Shown here: positions 44,885 through 54,112 of the stretch, piece by piece
Position numbering within the stretch: the first letter of the stretch is position 1
How the letters are laid out: each line of letters opens with the position of its first letter
Assembly: GCA_938035125.1 (NCBI GenBank)
Contig: CALHNS010000053.1
Span: 1 to 63,240, forward strand
Length of the DNA: 63,240 nucleotides
Direction of reading: 5' to 3'
Source of the DNA: an uncultured Granulosicoccaceae bacterium
GTDB lineage: Bacteria; Pseudomonadota; Gammaproteobacteria; Granulosicoccales; Granulosicoccaceae
Made by a program: the position numbers and the translations under genes
The notes under the pieces: model-generated
What the model was told of the DNA's origin: nothing
The model's input: only the letters and a program-made list of their open reading frames with translations
Database searches by the model: none

Positions 44885-45418
44885 TTAGCTATTCGTCGTT
44901 ATACAACACCATTTTTCGCATTCATTTTTTTGCTGACGGTAGGAGTGAGTAAATCCAATGAGCGTAAATTCATTGGTTCTCTTAGTGCCATCTGCTTGGG
45001 TCACAACGGTTCGAACCTTAAGTCCACCGATAAACTGATCGATTAGTGTCAGTAGAGCTTGAGCGTTGGCGGATGTTTCGGCGCTATAAAAGGCTGTTCG
45101 ATAAGCCGGATTACTATCATCAGATGACGCCTGAAGATCAAACGATACAGTTGGCTTCCAGTCAACTTGGAAATCCATCTTCACAACTGAGTTAGTAGAA
45201 AAACCTAAACCGTGGTGAATTGATATGCCTGGGACGGATTTTTTAACTGATCCGTTAATCGAGCAGCTTAAAGTCATCGAATCATTAAACTCATCGGCCA
45301 CAGAAAGCATATCGACTCGCATAGGCTCGAAAGGGTTATCGATGGTGTTTTTATTCCAATTTGCCTGAGCGGGTTGCAACAAACCGAAAAGTAAAACAGT
45401 AAATATAAAGTACCTCAT
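44885..45418 (-). CDS. Secreted protein, unknown function
   Basis: The ATG at 45418 begins a Sec signal peptide (RYFIFTVLLFGLLQPAQA); the frame could start at a GTG three codons earlier. The mature 160-residue domain has two cysteines near the C terminus in KCEKW-like context (NECEKWCCITT) and one in LSCSING. The pattern is beta-rich with no known motif. It converges with the ankyrin gene, the stops being 8 bp apart. Confidence 0.62.
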   Translation of the reverse strand: MRYFIFTVLLFGLLQPAQANWNKNTIDNPFEPMRVDMLSVADEFNDSMTLSCSINGSVKKSVPGISIHHGLGFSTNSVVKMDFQVDWKPTVSFDLQASSDDSNPAYRTAFYSAETSANAQALLTLIDQFIGGLKVRTVVTQADGTKRTNEFTLIGFTHSYRQQKNECEKWCCITTNS

Positions 45419-45517
45419 TACTATCACTTTCTACAACTGTGAAAACTTATTTTAGATGTCTTTATGCATTATTGCACTGTTTAGCTTCGAATGCTACTGA
45501 GTTTTTTGTGTCGTAAG

Positions 45518-46201
45518 TTAACAAAGAATTTGTTGTGCTGAAAATTCTGTAGCTTTAATGGCTGTACTGGTGTCACCCACTTGGGCGCGTACATCGCTTA
45601 CACCGTACTCTAACGCTAAACGAAAACCAAAGGCTTCTAGAAATCGTTCGTATTGATCAGGGCCATGACTGCCTGTGGCGTACAGATTTCCGTTGTCATC
45701 GGTGTCTAAGGCGATGGCGGCCAGTGGCACGGGGGCAGGCCCACTCATTACCGCTGCGCCATTCGCTGGATCGTACACACTGCGTTCAGAGCAGCAACTG
45801 ATAACGCCGCGCTTTGTTTCTTTTTTGCCCTCTTTATTGAAAAAACTGACCGGTTGATCACGATAGGATATATGGCTAATGGGGCGGGCAGGGTGTGACA
45901 TTTTATGACTGCAAATAGCTGAAAACGCAACCACCGACTGATCGGTATCCACGCCGCCTGGCCATGATCCATGGCCGGGTGAAGATTGATCTAAGCGCAC
46001 CAGAAAACAAGGTGTGGTTCGATAGGGATAGCTGAATATCCAAGCTTCTCCAGATGCTAAATCGTGTAAATTTACAGGTTCATCGTTATCGAACACTAAT
46101 GCGCTGCGAGGTGAGGGTGCTTGCGCCATCACGCTCTCGTGCAACGTTGCGGCACCGGCTAATAATCCACCGCATAGGGTATTGAACTTCCGTCGATCCA
46201 T
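45518..46201 (-). CDS. Tat-exported Rieske-like iron-sulfur protein with altered ligand
   Basis: The ATG at 46201 has a perfect AGGAGG ribosome site and begins a Tat signal, MDRRKFNTLCGGLLAGAA. The body has a Rieske fold: the first ligand pair is intact (C97, H99 in ICSHK), and the second box reads ISCCSERSVYD where a canonical protein has C-P-C-H-G-S-x-Y-D. The fourth ligand histidine is therefore glutamate (E139), and the disulphide cysteine is serine. Two adjacent cysteines (C136, C137) remain. The frame is otherwise intact, so this is a variant and not a pseudogene. No partner oxidase is adjacent. Confidence 0.75.
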   Translation of the reverse strand: MDRRKFNTLCGGLLAGAATLHESVMAQAPSPRSALVFDNDEPVNLHDLASGEAWIFSYPYRTTPCFLVRLDQSSPGHGSWPGGVDTDQSVVAFSAICSHKMSHPARPISHISYRDQPVSFFNKEGKKETKRGVISCCSERSVYDPANGAAVMSGPAPVPLAAIALDTDDNGNLYATGSHGPDQYERFLEAFGFRLALEYGVSDVRAQVGDTSTAIKATEFSAQQILC

Positions 46202-46264
46202 AAGGTGTGCCTCCTGTGCATCGGGTAGGTACATCTTACTTCAGATGTGAATAATGAATCAAAC

Positions 46265-46402
46265 GAGACTGTTTCAGTTGAGTAGGGCTAAACGATTCAG
46301 CCGAAGCTTGCAAAACACCGCTTTCATCTCATCGCCTCTCGGCTTTAAGTACCTATATTGACGCTATAGCTGATCGGAGAGCACATCGATGTAGAGGTTG
46401 AT
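46265..46402 (-). pseudogene. Transposase 3'-end remnant of the IS at the right edge
   Basis: This stretch aligns with 62456-62592, the end of the IS element: both share the terminal segment with GAGT-GGGCTAA-CGATTCA and the codons for the last 26 residues of the transposase. In the fragment the peptide reads INLYIDVLSDQL, then a stop, then diverged residues, so it is dead. Similarity stops abruptly 2 bp before the stop codon of the outer-membrane protein gene. It marks an old insertion followed by deletion. Confidence 0.78.
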
Positions 46403-46404
46403 TT

Positions 46405-47172
46405 TCAAAAGCCACGACTTATTGCCAATGATGCCGAATAAAAAGTAGCAAAATTAAACAGCTCATCGATATCGGCACCGCCATCCAACGCCCTAACATC
46501 CAAGCCCACATTCCAATCTGAGCCTAACGCATAATCTAACGAAAGCCCTAGATCAATGGCGCGCCCTGGGCCCCCACCTAAAGCATCGATATCGGCACCG
46601 AATGACCAACGCTCACCCAAGGCCCATCGGCCTGATAAGTACACTAAAGGCACCACACCAAGATCATCATTGAATGCAACCGTTCCATCTTGCTCTAGGC
46701 GTATTTCAGCATCACGGATTTTTAACGTACCACCCACCCGCAGCTGGGTGCGTGCGTTGTTTTTCAAAGAATAAAAATAGCCTATTCGCCAAGAATTAAA
46801 TCGATAACTTGCATCCAGATCGTTGTTCGCAGTGAAGGCCTCACCTTCAAACAATACCGGGTCATCAAACGTTGCTGACTCTGTGTATGACAACGGTGCC
46901 AACATAACGCGAACGCCATGTCGTTCATTGATACGCCACAAGGCTTCTAATCTAAGCGCCGTTACAGGGCCTTCACCGACGGTATTTGCCAACGAAAAAC
47001 GTGTGCCTGTTTCATCGTTAGGTATTTGCACATCGTTTCGCAATTGAAAACTGCCACCCACTGATAAGCGTAACCCTAGTGATGCTTCGGCAGCCAGCAC
47101 TTGCTGAGAAGTGAATACGCACACAGCTAAAGCGCTGAGGAAAATAATCTTCTGGGCAAAAGCTCGTTTCAT
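46405..47172 (-). CDS. Outer-membrane beta-barrel protein
   Basis: A 255-residue protein with a Sec signal peptide (IIFLSALAVCVFTSQQVLAA) and alternating hydrophobic residues throughout the mature part, such as HGVRVMLAPL, NSWRIGYFYSL, TQLRVGGTL and WNVGLDVRAL. The C terminus ends in phenylalanine (LAISRGF), the usual signal for the BAM assembly machinery. About eight to ten strands are likely. Function is unknown. The transposase remnant starts directly after its stop, yet the C-terminal Phe shows the gene is complete. Confidence 0.78.
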   Translation of the reverse strand: MKRAFAQKIIFLSALAVCVFTSQQVLAAEASLGLRLSVGGSFQLRNDVQIPNDETGTRFSLANTVGEGPVTALRLEALWRINERHGVRVMLAPLSYTESATFDDPVLFEGEAFTANNDLDASYRFNSWRIGYFYSLKNNARTQLRVGGTLKIRDAEIRLEQDGTVAFNDDLGVVPLVYLSGRWALGERWSFGADIDALGGGPGRAIDLGLSLDYALGSDWNVGLDVRALDGGADIDELFNFATFYSASLAISRGF

Positions 47173-47363
47173 TTTTACTTTCGTGCCTAATAAATGTTGG
47201 GTTAATTACGCAAGCCCCGTCTTTGCGGATCTATTGCAGAACCTGTTCATGATGCAATAACGCGCATACCGTAGCGATATTTTGGCAAAGATCAATTTTT
47301 ATCCACAAGCTCACTTAGTAATAGCGCATTGTGATCAAGAAAATTCGCTTTTTTCGAACTTAT

Positions 47364-47396
47364 CGTGTAGTTTGCACTGAAAAAATTACACGGAGG
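47364..47396 (+). promoter_or_regulatory. Ribosome site and flanking inverted repeat of the permease gene
   Basis: CGTGTA (47364-47369) and TACACG (47387-47392) are inverted and the second arm runs into the GGAGG ribosome site (47392-47396) of the ATG at 47403. Pairing could modulate access to the site, though the 17-nt loop makes this speculative. The ribosome site itself fixes the start codon. Confidence 0.5.
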
Positions 47397-47402
47397 AAAG
47401 AC

Positions 47403-48797
47403 ATGGCTAAGACACATAGTGGTATGAGCGCAGAACAGATGCGAAATCCAAATTATTTCCCTGGAATAATTCGAGGAACGCCTCTAGGTATTCAACACGT
47501 ACTGGCGATGTTTGTCAGTAACGTAACACCTGCCATCATTGTGGCAGGCGCAGCAGGATTTGGTTTCGGTTCAGCTGATATTTCCAACATGATCTACATG
47601 ATTCAAATGTCGATGGTGTTTGCAGGCATTGCCACACTGATTCAAACCATCGGCATTGGCCCTATGGGTGCGCGTCTTCCAGTTGTTCAAGGCACCAGTT
47701 TCGCCTTTATTCCCATCATGATTCCAATCGCCATTCAGTTTGGTATGGGGGCATTAATGGGGGGCATCATAGCAGGGGGTATATTTCACTTTTTTCTCGG
47801 CACATTTATCGGCAAAATTCGTCATTGGCTTCCCCCTCTGGTTACCGGTTTAATTGTGTTAATGATTGGATTAGCGCTTGTAAAGGTGGGCATCCAATAC
47901 GCAGCGGGTGGCGTGCCGTTAATCGGCAAACCCGAATACGGAACACTTCAACACTGGGGGCTTGCCTTGGTGGTTATTGTGGTTACCTTAGCGCTGAAAT
48001 TTTTCACTCGCGGAATGTTATCGGTATCAGCTGTTTTACTGGGTTTATTAGCAGGCTACGCGGTTGCATTCGCGCTAGGAAAAGTCAGCTTTGAAAATGT
48101 AGGACGAGCGGCCTGGTTTGCGCCACCCAATCCTTTGCACTTTGGCATTGAATTCAATGTCGCTGCGGTCATTGGCATGTGCTTAATGGGTGTTATTTCT
48201 GCAATTGAAACCGTGGGTGATATATCAGGAATCACCAAAGGTGGCGCAGGGCGAGAAGCTACTGATAAAGAAATCACTGGCGGCACCTTAGCCGATGGCT
48301 TTGGCACAGCAATTTCAGGTGTGTTCGGTGCACTTCCCAATACTTCATTCAGTCAGAACGTTGGGTTAATTTCAATGACCGGTGTGATGAGTCGTCATGT
48401 GGTGACCATTGGGGCTTTGTTTCTGGTGGTATGCGGCCTAGTTCCTAAGTTTGGTGCGGTTATCTCATCCATGCCAATCGCTGTGTTAGGTGGCGGTGTT
48501 ATCGTGATGTTTGGCATGGTGGCAGCAGCCGGGGCCAGCATGTTATCCGATGTCAATTGGAATCGCCGCAATATGATGATTTTTGCCATCGCTTTATCAG
48601 TCGGGCTGGGTTTACAACTAGAACCCAGTGCGCTGCAACACTTGCCTGCGACAGCCAAAGTGTTGATGTCTTCTGGGTTGTTGCCAGCAGCCATCATCGC
48701 CATTGTGCTTAATTTAATTATTCCCCAAGAAGATGATGATCTAGGCGATAACTCGATCCTGTCTGATGCATCTAACCAGGACTCTATGACTTCATAG
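47403..48797 (+). CDS. Nucleobase:cation symporter-2 permease (xanthine/uracil type)
   Basis: A 464-residue membrane transporter with about 14 hydrophobic helices. NCS2 signatures include GIQHVLAMFVSNVTPAIIV at the start, the helix 8 motif SAIETVGDISGITKGGAGREATDKEI, and the helix 9-10 motif GVFGALPNTSFSQNVGLISMTGV, which is closest to xanthine/urate permeases. It imports a nucleobase with protons or sodium. The GGAGGAAAG site supports the ATG at 47403 rather than the longer frame from 47331. The gene is monocistronic with its own terminator. Confidence 0.9.
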   Translation: MAKTHSGMSAEQMRNPNYFPGIIRGTPLGIQHVLAMFVSNVTPAIIVAGAAGFGFGSADISNMIYMIQMSMVFAGIATLIQTIGIGPMGARLPVVQGTSFAFIPIMIPIAIQFGMGALMGGIIAGGIFHFFLGTFIGKIRHWLPPLVTGLIVLMIGLALVKVGIQYAAGGVPLIGKPEYGTLQHWGLALVVIVVTLALKFFTRGMLSVSAVLLGLLAGYAVAFALGKVSFENVGRAAWFAPPNPLHFGIEFNVAAVIGMCLMGVISAIETVGDISGITKGGAGREATDKEITGGTLADGFGTAISGVFGALPNTSFSQNVGLISMTGVMSRHVVTIGALFLVVCGLVPKFGAVISSMPIAVLGGGVIVMFGMVAAAGASMLSDVNWNRRNMMIFAIALSVGLGLQLEPSALQHLPATAKVLMSSGLLPAAIIAIVLNLIIPQEDDDLGDNSILSDASNQDSMTS

Positions 48798-48845
48798 TAA
48801 CGTTAGGCCACACAATTTTTGTGTGAGTTATTGTGTGATTGATAA

Positions 48846-48880
48846 AGAGCGGTGCCTGCATAGGCATCGCTCTTTTTTTG
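48846..48880 (+). terminator. Intrinsic terminator after permease gene
   Basis: A 12-bp stem, AGAGCGGTGCCT with AGGCATCGCTCT, has a 4-nt loop and is followed by a run of T residues. It lies about 50 bp after the stop codon. Confidence 0.92.
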
Positions 48881-48950
48881 TGTACAGGTTTAGGCATCAG
48901 GTAAATTTCTTTTTTTCAATTGCAACCTTCAGCGGTTGTGACAGTCGTAA

Positions 48951-48970
48951 CTATCGAGATAGCCTATAAT
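48951..48970 (+). promoter_or_regulatory. Possible -10 element with adjacent palindrome
   Basis: A consensus TATAAT (48965-48970) is directly preceded by the perfect palindrome CTATCGAGATAG (48951-48962), about 120 bp before the GNAT gene. No good -35 box is at the right distance, so an activator or operator role for the palindrome is possible. Confidence 0.4.
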
Positions 48971-49090
48971 TGGATGCAATTGTATGACAGCCCAAACTCA
49001 TGGGTTACAACTGGAGTAATACAATAGCGGCCTGGCGGTGACGGAGCACTACGTAAACCTTTTTACTACAAATTAAGTCACTAACAATTT

Positions 49091-49780
49091 ATGCCCCTCA
49101 TTAACACCCTATATCGTGCAGTTAAGCGCTTTATTCCGTTAGACGCTACCCACGTTTTCTACTTACCTGCCGACGCTAACCACAAGCCGCTCGCCATTTC
49201 AGAAAATATGTCATGCAAACTCTTAAGCATTGATGAGCTACGCACATTGTCTTCAGATGACGAATTCGCCATAAGCCCTCAATTTCTTCATGATGTAAGC
49301 GAATTCCAGCTAAAGGTTGTAGGGTCTCAGATCAACAACACCATTGTTGGAATGAGCTGTTTTGCATTGGGTGAAGTACCTGCCCACTTAAATACCGGTG
49401 GCCAAGAATTTCAAGGTATTGGCTTAAAATTACCCCAAGACACGGGATACCTTTTTAAAGTGTTTGTTAAGGGCGAGCATCGAGGCAAACGATTGGTTTC
49501 GTTAATGATTCAATATGCAATGAAACATGAACAAGTCGCCTCTGGCCGATCAATAGTTACAACCTCTGACATTAACAACCGGGCTTTCAGAAGTTCGATC
49601 ATGCGCTTAGGTTTCGATACGGTAGGAATCGCTGCCGAGACCATTATGTTTGGTAAGCATTTCTTTAAACTCCCAGCGCCTATCCCACAGGCTCAAAAAA
49701 GTGATGCGCTAGAGCGATCAAATCCTATTATTTTGACAAAACCAGAGCCTAATTCAGCCACTAAAGCAGAGCCTGCGTAA
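49091..49780 (+). CDS. GNAT-like acyltransferase
   Basis: The 229-residue protein has the GNAT acetyl-CoA-binding pattern in its second half: LFKVFVKGEHRGKRLVSLMIQYAMKH (R/Q-x-x-G-x-R/K loop), then TTSDINNRAFRSSIMRLGFDTVG, the usual N-x-x-A-x-x-x-x-x-x-x-GF segment. The N-terminal 110 residues are not recognised and the C terminus is a Lys/Pro/Glu tail. The acceptor is unknown. It precedes putA by 71 bp on the same strand but nothing indicates a shared function. Confidence 0.7.
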   Translation: MPLINTLYRAVKRFIPLDATHVFYLPADANHKPLAISENMSCKLLSIDELRTLSSDDEFAISPQFLHDVSEFQLKVVGSQINNTIVGMSCFALGEVPAHLNTGGQEFQGIGLKLPQDTGYLFKVFVKGEHRGKRLVSLMIQYAMKHEQVASGRSIVTTSDINNRAFRSSIMRLGFDTVGIAAETIMFGKHFFKLPAPIPQAQKSDALERSNPIILTKPEPNSATKAEPA

Positions 49781-49851
49781 CAACAAGCCGGCCATCGATT
49801 GCCCATCTATTCCCATCAAGCGGCTATGATGATGAAGTCAATTCCAAATTC

Positions 49852-52800
49852 GTGATCCCTGTGACCGATTTAGCCCCGTTTAGAGCCCAGATACGCGCCT
49901 TACACCGCACTGATGAGTCGGCGCTGTTAGAAATGTTAGTTGATCAATATGGGCCTGATCGGTCCGCGCGCGATCGCATTTCTGCTGATGCAGTCGCACT
50001 GATTAACGAGGTGCGAACAAAACGCACCGCAACGTTAATGGAAGTATTTCTGGCTGAGTACGGCTTATCCACCGATGAAGGGGTGGCGCTTATGTGTCTT
50101 GCAGAAGCTTTACTGCGCGTGCCTGATGCACAAACCATGGACGAATTAATCGAAGATAAAATTGCCCCTTCGGCGTGGGGTGAACACCTAGGTCAATCCA
50201 GCTCGTCGCTAGTGAACGCATCCACTTGGGCGTTAATGCTTACCGGCAAAGTGCTGCAAGAACCCGCAGCATCTGGCGTAGCACAGGTATTACAAAGTGC
50301 TGTTCGGCGCGTAGGGGAGCCTGTTATACGCACCGCTGTTAAGCAAGCGATGCGTGAAATGGGTCATACTTTCGTTCTCGGTGAAGACATACATAAAGCC
50401 ATGGAACGTGGCAGCGAACAAACTGCAAAAGGGTATACCTATTCTTACGATATGTTAGGAGAGGCGGCATTGACTGCTGCGGATGCGCGCACTTTTTATC
50501 AGTCATACCAAGACGCCATCAGTGCAATCGCCAACAATGCCGTGCATGACGATACTCGCAAAAACCCTGGCATATCCATCAAACTTTCTGCGTTACACCC
50601 ACGTTACGAAGTGGCGCAACATGTTCGAGTACTAGATGAGCTCGTGCCTTGTGTATTGCATTTAGCACTTATGGCAAAAGAGGCAAAGATGGGTTTAAAC
50701 ATCGACGCCGAAGAAGCCAATAGACTGGATTTATCCCTAGACATCATTGAAGCGGTGTTGCGTTCACCGCAACTTAACGATTGGGATGGCTTTGGCGTTG
50801 TGGTGCAAGGTTATGGTAAACGCGCCAGCGCGGTTATTGAATGGCTTCATGCACTGGCAAAGCATCTAGATAGAACCCTTATGGTTCGATTAGTTAAAGG
50901 CGCTTATTGGGATTCGGAGATTAAGCAAGCACAAGTAGATGGGGTGAGTGATTTCCCTGTTTTTACAAACAAATCAGCTACTGATGCATCCTATATTTGT
51001 TGTGCTAAACAACTACTTCAATATTCAGATAGGCTCTATCCGCAATTTGCTACGCATAATGCGCATACTATTTGCGCTATTTTAGCCATGGCAGAGCCTC
51101 AACAACAATACGAATTTCAACGCTTGCACGGCATGGGGGAAATGCTCCATCAATTGGTAATGGAAAAGAACAACGGTGCATGCAGAATTTATGCACCCGT
51201 GGGCACGCATCGAGATTTATTAGCCTACCTTGTACGCCGCTTATTAGAAAATGGAGCAAATTCATCATTTTTAAATCAATTGGTTGATGAAAGCATAGCT
51301 CCTGAGCTAATCGCCAAAGATCCTTTTCAATCCCTTGATGAAACTGCGCATTCTGCCAATGCAATAATCGTTAAACCCAGTGCGCTGTTTCAGCCGTTGC
51401 GCATCAATTCTCGCGGTTGGGATCTGCGTGATCTTGATGATGTTGAATCCTTTAATGAAGCTCGAGAACCTTATAAACATCACCAATGGCAAAGCGGTGC
51501 GATAGTAGCCAGTGATCATATTGGTCTTGATGCAACACCTGTGTTAAACCCCAATGATTCTGCCGATCAGGTTGGTTCTGTGCAGAATACATCGGATGAG
51601 CAGTTAAACGCAGCACTTGAACAAGCAGAACCATGGCAAAACGCTACCGCCAAAGTTCGACACGCGGTATTAAACAAAGCAGCTGAACTGTACGAGAAAA
51701 ATGCTGGCGAAATTTTCGCAGTCCTTTGCCGAGAAGCCGGTAAAACGCCAGTAGATGCTGTGGCAGAAATTCGAGAAGCGGTCGATTTTTTGCGCTATTA
51801 CGCCTCTGAGGCCATACGTTGGGAGGCGTTGAATGCCCGTGGAATTATTACCTGTATTTCACCGTGGAACTTCCCGCTTGCGATCTTTACAGGACAAATT
51901 TCTGCAGCCTTAGCTGCTGGCAACGGCGTACTAGCAAAACCAGCAGAACCCACTCCTATTATTGCAAACATAGCCGTAAAGCTACTTCACCAAGCTGGCG
52001 TGCCGGTAGAAGTTTTACAGCTTTTGCCCGGCGATGGTGAAAGAGTAGGCGCTACCTTAACCACTGATCCTCGTGTGAACGGCATCTGTTTTACTGGCTC
52101 AACTGATGTGGCAAGAATCATTTACAAACAATCATCGAAAACGTTGGCACCCGACTCTACGTTTATCGCTGAAACTGGTGGGCTGAATGCCATGATTGTA
52201 GATTCCAGCGCTTTACCAGAACAGGCAGTACAGGATATTGTCGATTCAGCGTTTCGTTCTTGCGGGCAACGTTGTTCTGCGCTTCGCGTTTTGTATATTC
52301 AAATCGATGTGGCCGAAAATTTTCTGCGCATGCTATTCGGTGCTATGGATGAACTTTGCATCGAAAATTCTTGGGAACACACATCCGATCTTGGCCCCGT
52401 TATTACAGAACAAGCAAGAGCGGTTATATCAAACCATATAGAGGCGGCAAGAATTCACGGCAAGCTGTTAAAACAGCTTCAAGTACCTGATGCCGGATTA
52501 TTTATTGGCCCAGCCGTTATAGAAGTTGACGGCATCTTATCGCTTGATAAAGAAATATTTGGCCCGGTATTGCATATCGCAACGTTTGAAGCAAATGAGA
52601 TTGATACCGTTGTTAATGACATCAATAACTGCGGTTATGGACTCACTTTTGGTGTCCACACACGCATAGATGACCGAGTGGAAAGTATTACCAACAAACT
52701 CAACGTAGGAAATCTGTATGTGAACCGTAATCAAATCGGTGCAGTAGTTGGCTCTCAACCATTTGGCGGTGAAGGCTTATCAGGCACAGGCCCCAAAGCC

Positions 52801-53355
52801 GGTGGGCCACATTATGTGAAACGCTTCAAACAATTTAATCTTCCATTGCATGCAGCTGATTCAAACCCCCAAGACGCCAATGCGGAAGCGGTGCAATTGA
52901 GCTTGAATTCGGTTCATAAAACACACACTTCCATACAGGAAGTTATGGATATGCCGGGGCCAACCGGCGAATCTAATCGATGGTCAGCAGTAGCGCGTGG
53001 TACTATCCTGTGCCTTGGGCCCACGGCCCAAGACGCTGAGCAGCAAATGCAGATAGCTTGCGAAGCAGGTTGTTCAGCAGTGGGTGTGGCTCCAGGTTTA
53101 ACCGGTGAGCACAGGCATTCTGGAGTTTTATCTTACAACGCGTTAACGCATTTAGATAAATTCGCAGCCGTTGCTTTGTGGTCTACAAAGGACGATTTAA
53201 AGACTGCCCGTATCGCTTTAACGGAACGTTTGGGCCCAATGGTGCCACTAATAGCAACTGATGATATGAGCGATTTTTGTGTGCTTGAAAGACATCTGTG
53301 CATTGATACCACCGCATCGGGAGGTAACGCGCAGTTGCTGGCTAGCGAATTATAG
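49852..53355 (+). CDS. putA: Bifunctional proline dehydrogenase / L-glutamate-gamma-semialdehyde dehydrogenase
   Basis: PutA oxidises proline to glutamate in two steps. The 1167-residue protein starts at a GTG. An N-terminal helical arm leads into the FAD barrel of proline dehydrogenase (about 180-480: SIKLSALHPRYE, the YGKRASAVIEW strand and the RLVKGAYWDSEIK motif). The aldehyde dehydrogenase half (about 570-1030) has the PWNFPLAIFTGQ motif and the catalytic cysteine in RSCGQRCSALRV. A short C-terminal domain follows. The ribbon-helix-helix DNA-binding domain of enterobacterial PutA is absent, so it should not repress its own gene. Confidence 0.95.
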   Translation: MIPVTDLAPFRAQIRALHRTDESALLEMLVDQYGPDRSARDRISADAVALINEVRTKRTATLMEVFLAEYGLSTDEGVALMCLAEALLRVPDAQTMDELIEDKIAPSAWGEHLGQSSSSLVNASTWALMLTGKVLQEPAASGVAQVLQSAVRRVGEPVIRTAVKQAMREMGHTFVLGEDIHKAMERGSEQTAKGYTYSYDMLGEAALTAADARTFYQSYQDAISAIANNAVHDDTRKNPGISIKLSALHPRYEVAQHVRVLDELVPCVLHLALMAKEAKMGLNIDAEEANRLDLSLDIIEAVLRSPQLNDWDGFGVVVQGYGKRASAVIEWLHALAKHLDRTLMVRLVKGAYWDSEIKQAQVDGVSDFPVFTNKSATDASYICCAKQLLQYSDRLYPQFATHNAHTICAILAMAEPQQQYEFQRLHGMGEMLHQLVMEKNNGACRIYAPVGTHRDLLAYLVRRLLENGANSSFLNQLVDESIAPELIAKDPFQSLDETAHSANAIIVKPSALFQPLRINSRGWDLRDLDDVESFNEAREPYKHHQWQSGAIVASDHIGLDATPVLNPNDSADQVGSVQNTSDEQLNAALEQAEPWQNATAKVRHAVLNKAAELYEKNAGEIFAVLCREAGKTPVDAVAEIREAVDFLRYYASEAIRWEALNARGIITCISPWNFPLAIFTGQISAALAAGNGVLAKPAEPTPIIANIAVKLLHQAGVPVEVLQLLPGDGERVGATLTTDPRVNGICFTGSTDVARIIYKQSSKTLAPDSTFIAETGGLNAMIVDSSALPEQAVQDIVDSAFRSCGQRCSALRVLYIQIDVAENFLRMLFGAMDELCIENSWEHTSDLGPVITEQARAVISNHIEAARIHGKLLKQLQVPDAGLFIGPAVIEVDGILSLDKEIFGPVLHIATFEANEIDTVVNDINNCGYGLTFGVHTRIDDRVESITNKLNVGNLYVNRNQIGAVVGSQPFGGEGLSGTGPKAGGPHYVKRFKQFNLPLHAADSNPQDANAEAVQLSLNSVHKTHTSIQEVMDMPGPTGESNRWSAVARGTILCLGPTAQDAEQQMQIACEAGCSAVGVAPGLTGEHRHSGVLSYNALTHLDKFAAVALWSTKDDLKTARIALTERLGPMVPLIATDDMSDFCVLERHLCIDTTASGGNAQLLASEL

Positions 53356-53397
53356 ATTGCACCTTCTTCGAATGGATTTTGAGCGTAAAACACAGAT

Positions 53398-54063
53398 ATG
53401 AATCTAAATGACGACTTTTCACAACGGATTGTAATGCACGGTAGCCAGATGCCGTGGGAAGCAACACCCATTGCAGGGGTGACACGGCGTCGACTCGACC
53501 GCGTAGTAGGGAACTACGAACGAGTCACTAGCCTTGTTCACTGTGAACCACTTACACCATTAAGCACTCACGAGCATGAGGGCGGTGAGGAAGTACTGGT
53601 GCTAGAAGGCTCCTACGAGGACGATTTTGGTATTTGGCCAGAGGGCTCTTACATCAGAAACCCACCGGGCTCTATTCATACGCCAAATTCAACTACAGGT
53701 TGTATAGTATTGATGAAATTGTGGCAGTTTAATCCCTACGATCGCACCTTCGTTCATACCAATATTAATAAACTTGAATACTCAAACCTGCGTGATCGGG
53801 AAGGGGTGTCGATGGCATCGTTGTACCAAGATCCGGGTGAATCGGTTCGCATTGAAAAGTGGGCGCCCGAAACACAAGTCGAATTCACCGCCGAGGGTGG
53901 TGGTGCTGAGCTCTTTGTGCTCAAAGGCTCGATAACAGACGCTAACGATTATCTCGAGCCGTATTCGTGGCTTCGCGTACCCACCGACGGAGTTGTTAGT
54001 GCAACAGCTGGCCCAGAAGGCGCAATGATATGGATAAAGCTCAATCATCTTGCGCACATGTAA
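53398..54063 (+). CDS. ChrR-like cupin-domain protein
   Basis: A 221-residue protein with two cupin-like barrels. The first carries the metal-binding pattern LSTHEHEGGEEVLVLEGSYED, ending with PPGSIHTP; the second (about 145-215) is degenerate. It resembles the cupin half of the anti-sigma factor ChrR and related cupins, but the zinc-binding anti-sigma domain is missing, so it is not an anti-sigma factor as such. It follows putA by 42 bp and may be co-transcribed. Confidence 0.78.
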   Translation: MNLNDDFSQRIVMHGSQMPWEATPIAGVTRRRLDRVVGNYERVTSLVHCEPLTPLSTHEHEGGEEVLVLEGSYEDDFGIWPEGSYIRNPPGSIHTPNSTTGCIVLMKLWQFNPYDRTFVHTNINKLEYSNLRDREGVSMASLYQDPGESVRIEKWAPETQVEFTAEGGGAELFVLKGSITDANDYLEPYSWLRVPTDGVVSATAGPEGAMIWIKLNHLAHM

Positions 54064-54112
54064 GTGATATGACGAGAGAAGCTTGCCTTAAACAGTCGTG
54101 ATATTTTTCACA

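Noticed and set aside
47173..47402. Purine riboswitch before the nucleobase permease
   Set aside because: None of the conserved purine-riboswitch core sequence could be found; only a simple inverted repeat is present.
53398..54063. Complete ChrR-type anti-sigma factor
   Set aside because: The N-terminal zinc-binding anti-sigma domain is absent and no sigma factor gene is adjacent.
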